DNA of 7,721 nucleotides, taken from contig DDNW01000091.1 in the NCBI GenBank assembly GCA_002341345.1, forward strand, positions 328 to 8,048, written 5' to 3'. Of the stretch, positions 1 through 6,348 are shown piece by piece. The notes under the pieces are model-generated. The model was not told where the DNA came from. It saw only the letters and a list, made by a program, of their open reading frames with translations, and searched no databases. This DNA comes from Erythrobacter sp. UBA2510. GTDB lineage: Bacteria; Pseudomonadota; Alphaproteobacteria; Sphingomonadales; Sphingomonadaceae. Within the stretch, counting starts at the first letter, position 1, and each line of letters starts with the position of its first letter. The position numbers and the translations under genes were made by a program.

Positions 1-80
1 GTTTCACCATCACCTCGATCCGCGACGTTACACCGATCCCGCACAATGGCGTGAGGCCATCCAAGCGTCGCCGCGTCTGA
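1..80 (+). CDS. rpsK: 30S ribosomal protein S11, C-terminal fragment
   Basis: This is the 3' end of the S11 gene; the 5' part lies outside the window. Reading in frame from base 3 gives 25 residues and a TGA stop at 78-80. The fragment contains DVTPIPHNG followed by RPSKRRRV, matching the nearly invariant S11 tail (typically DVTPIPHNGCRPPKRRRV), with Val and Ser in place of the usual Cys and second Pro. S11 binds 16S rRNA in the platform of the small subunit, and its basic tail contacts RNA near the mRNA exit. Its position directly before rpoA is the standard alpha-operon order (rpsM-rpsK-rpoA-rplQ). It is too short for the usual gene-length checks, but motif and context together make the call secure. 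Confidence 0.95.
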   Translation, partial: FTITSIRDVTPIPHNGVRPSKRRRV

Positions 81-133
81 TCGAATGAAATCGCGCGGGG
101 GCCCATATGCTTCCGCAGACAGTCACTCGCATC

Positions 134-165
134 GGCCGCGGCGTTCCAGACGCTCCGCGGCCTTT
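134..165 (+). promoter_or_regulatory. GC-rich hairpin in the rpsK-rpoA spacer, terminator-like
   Basis: GGCCGCG (134-140) pairs with CGCGGCC (156-162), and inside it GCGT (141-144) pairs with ACGC (150-153), leaving a TCCAG loop and a two-base TC bulge. It is followed by only three T residues. The fold is strong, but the T-run is short, so this could be a leaky terminator or attenuator, or an mRNA processing or stability site, ahead of rpoA. A full stop here is unlikely because rpoA is essential and no other promoter is obvious in the 125-nt spacer. Its function is inferred. Confidence 0.45.
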
Positions 166-205
166 GCAGTAAATAATCAACACCCGAACCAACCAGGGGA
201 AGTCC

Positions 206-1261
206 ATGTCCGTCAATCTGAAGAACTGGCAGGAACTCAAGAAGCCCAGCAGCCTCGAAGTGAAGGACGGCAGCGATAAGAAGCGCAAGGCCACCTTCGT
301 CGCCGAGCCGCTTGAGCGCGGCTATGGCCTGACGCTGGGCAATGCGCTGCGCCGCGTGCTTCTCGCCAGCCTTCAAGGTGCCGCCATCACCTCGATCAAG
401 ATCGAGAATGTGCTGCACGAATTCAGCTCGCTGGCTGGCGTGCGCGAGGACGTCACCGACATCGTTCTCAACGTGAAGCAGATCGCGCTCAAGATGGAAG
501 GCGAAGGCCCCAAGCGTCTGCAGCTCTCCGTGACCGGCCCGGCCGAGGTCAAGGCGGGCGATATTGCCGTCACTGGCGACATCCAGGTGCTGAACCCGGA
601 TCTGGTCATCTGCCACCTCGACGAGGGCGCGACGCTGAACATGGAACTGACCGCCGACACCGGCAAGGGTTACTCGCCCGCGGTCCAGAACCGTCCGATC
701 GACGCCCCGATTGGCCTGATTCCGATCGACTCGCTCTACTCGCCGGTCAAGCAGGTCAGCTACAAGGTCGAGAATGCCCGCGTCGGGCAGGAACTCGACT
801 ATGACAAGCTGTCGCTGACGATCGAGACCGACGGCACCGTCACGCCCGAGGACGCGGTAGCCTATGCCGCCCGCATCCTGCAGGACCAGCTCACGCTGTT
901 CGTCCACTTCGAGGACGGCGTGCCGCAGCCGCAGAGCGCGATGATCGGTCATGCCGTGCAGCCCGAGGAATCGGACACCAACCAGCTCAACCGCTATCTG
1001 CTCAAGAAGGTGGACGAGCTGGAACTGTCGGTCCGTTCGGCCAACTGCCTCAAGAACGACAACATCATCTATATCGGCGATCTGGTCCAGAAGACCGAAG
1101 CCGAGATGCTGCGCACGCCGAACTTCGGTCGCAAGTCCCTGAACGAGATCAAGGAAGTGCTCTCCAGCATGGGCCTGCGCCTGGGCATGGACATCCCCGG
1201 ATGGCCGCCGGAGAACATCGAGGAAATGGCCAAGAAGCTCGAGCAGGAACTTCTGGGTTAA
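206..1261 (+). CDS. rpoA: DNA-directed RNA polymerase subunit alpha
   Basis: This encodes the 351-residue alpha subunit, which dimerises to nucleate assembly of RNA polymerase (alpha2-beta-beta'-omega) and contacts promoter UP elements and activators. The N-terminal assembly domain covers about residues 20-235 and includes the family signature [15 protein letters not shown] (residues 36-50), equivalent to the E. coli alpha assembly region around R45. A linker leads to the C-terminal DNA-binding domain at about 265-335. The residues that read the UP element in E. coli (R265, N268, C269, G296, K298, S299) are all present as R277, N280, C281, G308, K310 and S311, a constant offset of 12. The ATG start is supported by AGGGGA (195-200), five bases upstream. 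Length is normal for alphaproteobacteria. The gene sits between rpsK and rplQ as expected, with 125-nt spacers on both sides. Confidence 0.99.
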   Translation: MSVNLKNWQELKKPSSLEVKDGSDKKRKATFVAEPLERGYGLTLGNALRRVLLASLQGAAITSIKIENVLHEFSSLAGVREDVTDIVLNVKQIALKMEGEGPKRLQLSVTGPAEVKAGDIAVTGDIQVLNPDLVICHLDEGATLNMELTADTGKGYSPAVQNRPIDAPIGLIPIDSLYSPVKQVSYKVENARVGQELDYDKLSLTIETDGTVTPEDAVAYAARILQDQLTLFVHFEDGVPQPQSAMIGHAVQPEESDTNQLNRYLLKKVDELELSVRSANCLKNDNIIYIGDLVQKTEAEMLRTPNFGRKSLNEIKEVLSSMGLRLGMDIPGWPPENIEEMAKKLEQELLG

Positions 1262-1286
1262 TTAAACCGGGTTTGCGATACCGGAC

Positions 1287-1336
1287 CCGACCGTCAGGTC
1301 GGATAAAAAGGGGGAAGGGCAGACCCCTGATCTGCC
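1287..1336 (+). promoter_or_regulatory. two short hairpins in the rpoA-rplQ spacer
   Basis: Two perfect 6-bp stems lie in the 125-nt spacer. CCGACC (1287-1292) pairs with GGTCGG (1297-1302) across a GTCA loop, and GGCAGA (1318-1323) pairs with TCTGCC (1331-1336) across a 7-base loop. An A- and G-rich stretch separates them and no T-run follows either, so they are not intrinsic terminators. They could be processing or stability sites that set the ratio of alpha to L17. No promoter is evident. The role is inferred and may be nothing. Confidence 0.35.
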
Positions 1337-1386
1337 GGGATGGAGCTACCTTGCACGGGCTCCCTACGAACGAAGGATGAAGTAAA

Positions 1387-1812
1387 ATGCGTCATGGTAT
1401 TCACGGCCGCAAGCTGAGCCGCAAGTCGGGCCACCGCAAGGCGATGTTCCGCAACATGGCGGCGGCGCTGATCAAGCACGAGCAGATCACTACCACCAAC
1501 GCCAAGGCGAAGGAATTGCGCCCCTATGTCGAGAAGCTGATCACGCTGGCGAAGCGTGGCGGCCTGTCGAACCGTCGCCTCGCGATGAGCCGTCTGGGTG
1601 ACGAAACCCAGCTCAAGAAGCTGTTCGATGTTCTCGCGGAGCGCTACTCGGATCGCGAAGGTGGCTATTGCCGCATCATCAAGGCCGGTATTCGCGCCAG
1701 CGATGCGGTTCCGATTTCAATCATCGAGCTGGTCGACCGCGACGTCGATGCGAAGGGCCAGGATTCAGGCCCGGTCATGACCGAGGACGAATATGAGGAC
1801 GTCGCGGCCTGA
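1387..1812 (+). CDS. rplQ: 50S ribosomal protein L17
   Basis: This encodes the 141-residue L17, a component of the large subunit near the polypeptide exit tunnel. The opening [20 protein letters not shown] is the diagnostic L17 N-terminus, followed by the rRNA-binding core with [18 protein letters not shown] at about residues 36-53 and an LFDVLAERY segment near residue 80. The E. coli protein is 127 residues; here the last 20 or so residues form an acidic tail (EDEYEDVAA at the end), a common alphaproteobacterial extension. AAGGA (1373-1377) lies nine bases before the ATG. It is the last gene of the alpha operon and is followed 30 nt later by a strong terminator. Confidence 0.98.
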   Translation: MRHGIHGRKLSRKSGHRKAMFRNMAAALIKHEQITTTNAKAKELRPYVEKLITLAKRGGLSNRRLAMSRLGDETQLKKLFDVLAERYSDREGGYCRIIKAGIRASDAVPISIIELVDRDVDAKGQDSGPVMTEDEYEDVAA

Positions 1813-1842
1813 TCGGCGGCAGTCACATAGCGAAATCGAATG

Positions 1843-1874
1843 AGGCCGGGAGGAGCGATCTTCCCGGCCTTTTT
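1843..1874 (+). terminator. intrinsic terminator of the rpoA-rplQ operon
   Basis: AGGCCGGGAGGA (1843-1854) pairs over 12 bp with TCTTCCCGGCCT (1859-1870), with one G-T wobble, around a GCGA loop (1855-1858) that fits the stable GNRA tetraloop class. The stem runs directly into T1870-T1874. It begins 30 nt after the rplQ stop. This is a textbook factor-independent terminator. Confidence 0.93.
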
Positions 1875-1887
1875 CCTGGCATTGGCT

Positions 1888-1944
1888 TGAACGTTCATAA
1901 AATAGGCTTCATTCCTGAACATAACCTAACGGGCAAGTTCAGGA
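1888..1944 (+). promoter_or_regulatory. TGAAC/GTTCA half-site cluster, putative operator
   Basis: A perfect 10-bp palindrome, TGAACGTTCA (1888-1897), is followed by an 8-bp inverted repeat: TCCTGAAC (1913-1920) and GTTCAGGA (1937-1944), 16 bases apart. This gives four copies of the same pentamer in 54 bases, in an otherwise AT-richer stretch between the rplQ terminator and the next gene. TTGAAC (1887-1892) and TAAAAT (1898-1903) resemble promoter elements but are not correctly spaced with each other, so I cannot place a promoter. The cluster suggests binding by a dimeric regulator. No regulator is identified. Confidence 0.45.
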
Positions 1945-2005
1945 GCGTCTCACTGACGCGAGTCTAAAACTCATCTCACAGGTGGTCATCCAGCCACCTG
2001 TCGAG
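1945..2005 (+). promoter_or_regulatory. structured 5' leader of the first secreted-protein gene
   Basis: Three hairpins follow one another. GCGTC (1945-1949) pairs with GACGC (1955-1959); GAGT (1960-1963) pairs with ACTC (1969-1972); ACAGGTGG (1978-1985) pairs with CCACCTGT (1994-2001). The last can extend by CTC (1975-1977) with GAG (2003-2005) around a bulged C2002. That extension consumes G2005, the first base of the GAAGGAG ribosome binding site at 2005-2011, so the fold could tune translation of the gene starting at 2019. The two small stems are weak; the third is convincing. Confidence 0.45.
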
Positions 2006-2018
2006 AAGGAGTTGGACC

Positions 2019-2609
2019 ATGACATCCATTACCAAAGCTCTGGCCAAGGGTACGATCGGCACTATCGCAGCTGGCGCGATGGCGATGGCCTCGGCCAGCC
2101 CCGCTTTTGCCAATGATCACCGCGACCGCGGCATCGACGGCAAGGACGTGCTTGTCGGCGCGCTCGTGCTGGGCGGGATCGCCGCCGTGGCCGCTGCCGC
2201 CTCTTCAGGCCGTGACCGCGACCGCTACGACGATCGCCGTTACCGTGACCGCCGTCATCGCGACTACAACGACGGCTATTATGGCGACCGTAGCCGCTAT
2301 GGCGTGAGTGAGCGCGAGGCCGTGAACATGTGCATCCGCGCTGCCGAACGCACCGCGCAGCGCTATGGCGGGGCCCGCGCCGAGGTCTACGATATTCGCG
2401 ATGTCGATCGCGAACGTCGCGGTTACGAGGTCAAGGGCCGGATCGCCGTGCGCGAGGGCTATGGCAGCCGCTATAACGACCGCTGGGGTTATGGCCGGAA
2501 CAGCCGCAACTATCGCAATGGCGACGGTTGGGACGAGGGCCGCTTCACCTGCGACGTCCGCCGTGGCCGGGTGGTCGATATTGATTTCAGCGGCATTCGT
2601 GGCCTCTAA
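2019..2609 (+). CDS. secreted protein of unknown function, paralogue 1
   Basis: I do not recognise a named family. The 196-residue product begins with a signal peptide (about residues 1-31, likely cut after AFA before ND), so it should be exported. A short Gly/Ala-rich hydrophobic stretch follows (about 43-62, DVLVGALVLGGIAAVAAAAS), then a low-complexity Arg/Asp/Tyr segment (about 64-92). The C-terminal half has exactly two cysteines, C105 in AVNMCIRAAER and C178 in RFTCDVRRGR. The next gene encodes the same layout with cysteines in matching places, which suggests a periplasmic disulphide and a shared fold. The ATG is supported by GAAGGAG (2005-2011), seven bases upstream. The hydrophobic stretch could be a membrane anchor or a glycine-zipper-like element; this is not decided. 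The gene has its own upstream regulatory region after the rplQ terminator. Confidence 0.85.
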   Translation: MTSITKALAKGTIGTIAAGAMAMASASPAFANDHRDRGIDGKDVLVGALVLGGIAAVAAAASSGRDRDRYDDRRYRDRRHRDYNDGYYGDRSRYGVSEREAVNMCIRAAERTAQRYGGARAEVYDIRDVDRERRGYEVKGRIAVREGYGSRYNDRWGYGRNSRNYRNGDGWDEGRFTCDVRRGRVVDIDFSGIRGL

Positions 2610-2633
2610 GTCCGCTTCAGTGTGACTGTAACA

Positions 2634-2709
2634 GGCGCGGCTCCGGCCCATTCCCCCTCCCAGCCTCCCGACAGGGTATGTTCTGGGAGGTCGGGATGGG
2701 CGCCGCGTC
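2634..2709 (+). repeat. long interrupted hairpin between the two secreted-protein genes
   Basis: Three consecutive stems stack into one 76-nt hairpin. GGCGCGGC (2634-2641) pairs with GCCGCGTC (2702-2709) with one wobble; after a TCCG bulge, GCCCATTCC (2646-2654) pairs with GGGATGGGC (2693-2701) with one wobble; after a small internal loop, CCTCCCAG (2656-2663) pairs with CTGGGAGG (2683-2690). About 25 base pairs close a 19-base loop. It begins 24 nt after the stop of the upstream gene. No T-run follows on either strand, so it is not a standard intrinsic terminator. It may be an mRNA 3'-end structure, a Rho-type end, or a dispersed palindromic element. Confidence 0.55.
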
Positions 2710-2732
2710 CACGTGACTGGAGCAAAGATGCG

Positions 2733-2760
2733 CGGTTCAGGCTTTCGCAAGCCTGGGCCG
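2733..2760 (+). promoter_or_regulatory. 12-bp hairpin upstream of the second secreted-protein gene
   Basis: CGGTTCAGGCTT (2733-2744) pairs over 12 bp (two wobbles) with AAGCCTGGGCCG (2749-2760) around a TCGC loop. It ends 80 nt before the chosen ATG at 2841 and is not followed by T residues. It contains GTTCAGG, also present at 1937-1943 upstream of the paralogue. It could be a leader structure or an operator; which one depends on where transcription starts, and I cannot see that. Confidence 0.4.
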
Positions 2761-2840
2761 CCTAGCCTGTTGAAATCCGGGCGAAACGACTCGCCTGTTG
2801 GCCAAATCGATCTGTGAAACGGATCTCGGGGACAATCGCC

Positions 2841-3674
2841 ATGGCACTGAATCTGCGCAAGTTTTCCATCGCTGCGAGCCTGCTGGCGGCGTCCTCCATG
2901 GCCGCGACTCCGGCCGGAGCTGTCGCGCTTCCGCAGACTGAGCTCCAGCATACTGCCGCGCCTGAACTGGGCGGCGGCGCGCTTGAATATGACCGGCGCT
3001 GGCGCGGCTATCGCGACTATCACCGTCATCGCGGGCCAGATGCGGGTGACGTGATCGCGGGCGTGCTGGTCCTCGGGGCCGTGGCTGCCATTGCGTCCTC
3101 CGCTTCGAAGAACCGGCGCGATCGCGACTATCGCGACGATTATCCGGACCGCCGCAACTATGACCGCCGGTATGACGAACGGCGCGGGATCGAGGGGGCA
3201 GTGGATATGTGCGTCGATGCCATCGAGCAGGGCCGCGACCGCGTCGAGACGGTCGATGATGCAACGCGTGACGGCAGTGGCTGGACAGTGCGCGGCGAGC
3301 TCGGTTCGGGCGAGGGCTATTCTTGCCGCATCGACAATGACGGACGCCTGCGTAACCTCTCGATCCGCGAGGATTTCTTCGCCCGTTATGACGAGCGCAA
3401 CGAAAACGAGGATGACGGACGCTATGTTGCATCACGCGATCCCTATGCCGTCGGCGAACGCGGGCGCCAGTGGAGCGATGATGATTATTCCCGCGCCCGC
3501 GCGCAGCAGGGCGGTTCTGACGAGGACGTTCGTTACCAATATCGCGAAGCCGCGCCGACGGCCGGGGATGCACCGCAACCCGCCTATCCGGGTGGCCCGC
3601 TGCCAGGTGAGGAGCAGCAGGAGGCATCGCCGAGCGATACCGGCGACGATGGCCGCTATTCGATGGCGATCTAA
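2841..3674 (+). CDS. secreted protein of unknown function, paralogue 2
   Basis: I do not recognise a named family. The 277-residue product has a signal peptide (about 1-27, likely cut after AGA before VA), a hydrophobic segment at 69-88 (DVIAGVLVLGAVAAIASSAS) and an Arg/Asp/Tyr-rich stretch (about 91-115). A two-cysteine domain follows, with C124 in AVDMCVDAIEQ and C162 in GYSCRIDNDGR. Each block aligns in order with the preceding gene, so the two are probably an old tandem duplication. It differs by a long acidic, Gln/Pro-rich tail (about 178-277) absent from the first copy and probably disordered. I chose ATG 2841, which has GGGGA (2828-2832) eight bases upstream and gives a clean signal peptide. 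An in-frame GTG at 2814 adds nine residues but lacks a ribosome binding site. Its TAA stop overlaps the stop of the convergent PepSY gene. Confidence 0.82.
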   Translation: MALNLRKFSIAASLLAASSMAATPAGAVALPQTELQHTAAPELGGGALEYDRRWRGYRDYHRHRGPDAGDVIAGVLVLGAVAAIASSASKNRRDRDYRDDYPDRRNYDRRYDERRGIEGAVDMCVDAIEQGRDRVETVDDATRDGSGWTVRGELGSGEGYSCRIDNDGRLRNLSIREDFFARYDERNENEDDGRYVASRDPYAVGERGRQWSDDDYSRARAQQGGSDEDVRYQYREAAPTAGDAPQPAYPGGPLPGEEQQEASPSDTGDDGRYSMAI

Positions 3675-4354
3675 CCGCTCACTCTGGCTTTACGCCGCCG
3701 GAACATCAGCACGCAGCCGAGCAGCGAGCCGATGGCACCCAGAGCGGCGAAACCGATCAGGATCGGGTGGTTGAAATCCTGGCGGGTCTGCAGGTCCATG
3801 ATGTGCAGGCCCCACATGAAATCGTAAATCCGCCACCAGCGTGTGCGCAGCGCGAGCACTTCGCCGGTGTGGCGATGAATGTAGACATTCGTGCCATCGG
3901 CGAAATGCGCCTGCCAAGCGGGGACCGGCGCGCGGAAGTCGGTCGGCGGGTCCTGCGGATCGATCAGGGCGACTTTTTCGAGCGCGGCATTGCCACGATA
4001 GGCTGCCTCGGCAAAAGCGCGGACCGCGTCTTCGTCGGGCGGGGCGACCATCTCGCCGTCTTCGGGCGAATAGCGCGCGCGCTGGCCATCCTCGTGCACG
4101 ACGACCCAGCCGGGCCCGTCGGGGAAAGTGAGCAGTGTGACGCTGCGCGCGGCACCTTCCAGATGCAGGGTCGCCGTCTCGCCTGCAGGGATGAGCGCGG
4201 CCTCGGTGCGCAGGTGTTCGCCGCGTACGGTCTCGATCGGGCGCACGACCATGATGAAACCGCTGACGGTCCACATCAGGATCGGGACGCCGACCAGCCA
4301 GCCCAGCCAGATATGCCATTTGGCAAAGCGGCGCATGATTGATCCGCGCGCCAT
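3671..4354 (-). CDS. PepSY domain membrane protein
   Basis: This 227-residue inner-membrane protein has two predicted helices, residues 13-37 (WHIWLGWLVGVPILMWTVSG within it) and about 196-218. Arginines at both ends (MRRF, RRRKAR) place both termini in the cytoplasm and the region between in the periplasm. Near the second helix the segment NVYIHRHTGEVLALRTRWWR then WGLHIMDL then FNHP is typical of PepSY-associated membrane proteins, where HTGEV marks the PepSY repeat. PepSY domains are linked to peptidase inhibition and, in larger relatives, to iron-siderophore reduction; this one is small and its role is unknown. I chose ATG 4354: AAGGA lies eight bases upstream, and it starts four bases after the stop of the VOC gene, suggesting co-transcription. 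A TTG at 4372 (overlapping that gene) and an ATG at 4336 are alternatives. Confidence 0.85.
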   Translation of the reverse strand: MARGSIMRRFAKWHIWLGWLVGVPILMWTVSGFIMVVRPIETVRGEHLRTEAALIPAGETATLHLEGAARSVTLLTFPDGPGWVVVHEDGQRARYSPEDGEMVAPPDEDAVRAFAEAAYRGNAALEKVALIDPQDPPTDFRAPVPAWQAHFADGTNVYIHRHTGEVLALRTRWWRIYDFMWGLHIMDLQTRQDFNHPILIGFAALGAIGSLLGCVLMFRRRKARVSG

Positions 4355-4358
4355 CACC

Positions 4359-4790
4359 CTAGTCCTTCGCAAACAGCCTGGAGCGGTCGGCGAAGGCCTT
4401 CATCTCGATGGCGTTGCCGCTCGGGTCGTAGAAGAACATCGTCGCCTGTTCGCCCGGCTGCCCCTCGAAGCGGATATAAGGCTCGATCACGAAGTCGGTG
4501 CCTGCAGCCGTCAGCCGTTCGGCGAGCGCCTGCCACTCCTCCATCGACAGCACCACGCCGAAATGCGGGACGGGCACATCATGGCCGTCGACCGGGTTGG
4601 TGCCCACGCGGCCTGCCGCGACAATATCCGGCGCAAGGTGGGCGACGATCTGGTGGCCCATGAAGTCAAAATCGACCCAGTCCTGGCTGCTGCGCCCTTC
4701 GGGACAGCCCATCACGCCGCCCCAGAATGCCCGCGCCGCTTCCAGCGAATGAACCGGAAAGGCAAGGTGGAAGGGACTGAGTTCGGGCAT
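4359..4790 (-). CDS. VOC (glyoxalase/extradiol dioxygenase fold) family protein
   Basis: This 143-residue cytoplasmic protein has the paired beta-alpha-beta-beta-beta modules of the vicinal oxygen chelate superfamily. Module one starts at FHLAFPV (residues 7-13) and module two at VPHFGVVL (74-81), ending in FFYDPSGNAIEMKAF (119-133). H8, H76 and E129 sit where metal ligands usually fall; H46 or H51 in GHQIVAHLAP could supply the fourth. It resembles the group annotated as predicted extradiol-dioxygenase-like proteins (COG3565), whose substrates are not known. I would not call it glyoxalase I. The ATG has AGGGAG (4795-4800, minus strand) four bases upstream. It follows lpdA by 43 nt on the same strand and precedes the PepSY gene by 4 nt, so it probably shares a transcript with one or both. 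Confidence 0.9.
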   Translation of the reverse strand: MPELSPFHLAFPVHSLEAARAFWGGVMGCPEGRSSQDWVDFDFMGHQIVAHLAPDIVAAGRVGTNPVDGHDVPVPHFGVVLSMEEWQALAERLTAAGTDFVIEPYIRFEGQPGEQATMFFYDPSGNAIEMKAFADRSRLFAKD

Positions 4791-4833
4791 TTCACTCCCT
4801 CACGTGGATTGGCGCTGGCCTTAAGGGGGCGTC

Positions 4834-6234
<1,401 letters not shown>

Positions 6235-6257
6235 ATGGCCTCCATAGGGCGGGCTCG

Positions 6258-6284
6258 CCCTTCGACAAGCTCAGGACGAACGGG
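6258..6284. repeat. palindromic intergenic repeat, left unit
   Basis: CCCTTCG (6258-6264) pairs with CGAACGGG (6277-6284) around a 12-base loop, leaving one bulged C. The 21-base core (6261-6281), read on the minus strand, is GTTCG-N3-TGAGC-N-TGTCGAA. It matches the unit at 6306-6326 at 17 of 21 positions in the opposite orientation. From memory this core is a frequent dispersed repeat in sphingomonads, comparable to REP elements; copy number cannot be checked here. It lies 24 bases upstream of the lpdA start. Confidence 0.7.
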
Positions 6285-6305
6285 CAGAGTTCACAATCGC
6301 ACTCT

Positions 6306-6334
6306 GTTCGCGGTGAGCCTGTCGAACCACGAAC
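6306..6334. repeat. palindromic intergenic repeat, right unit
   Basis: GTTCG-C-GGT (6306-6314) pairs with ACC-A-CGAAC (6326-6334), so this unit also folds on itself. Its core (6306-6326) is inverted relative to the left unit, with 24 bases between the two cores. The pair fills most of the 114-nt odhB-lpdA gap in a BIME-like head-to-head layout. In E. coli such pairs affect mRNA 3'-end stability and gyrase or IHF binding; the same role here is only a possibility. Confidence 0.68.
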
Positions 6335-6348
6335 GCGGCAAATCATTA

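Noticed and set aside
85..279. A 64-codon open frame in the rpsK-rpoA spacer
   Set aside because: There is no ribosome binding site, it runs into rpoA in another frame, and its sequence is not protein-like.
2678..2716. A 12-residue leader peptide before paralogue 2
   Set aside because: It is buried in the large palindrome with no usable ribosome binding site and no run of regulatory codons.
2814..2840. GTG at 2814 as the start of paralogue 2
   Set aside because: No ribosome binding site precedes it, while ATG 2841 has GGGGA at good spacing and gives a clean signal peptide.
2205..3627. Two long minus-strand open frames (274 and 296 codons) opposite the secreted-protein genes
   Set aside because: Their composition (Ala/Val runs in one, Arg/His/Pro runs in the other) mirrors the repetitive Arg/Asp codons on the + strand; the + strand genes have signal peptides and ribosome binding sites.
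4355..4372. TTG at 4372 as the start of the PepSY gene
   Set aside because: A rare start that overlaps the VOC gene; ATG 4354 has AAGGA eight bases upstream.
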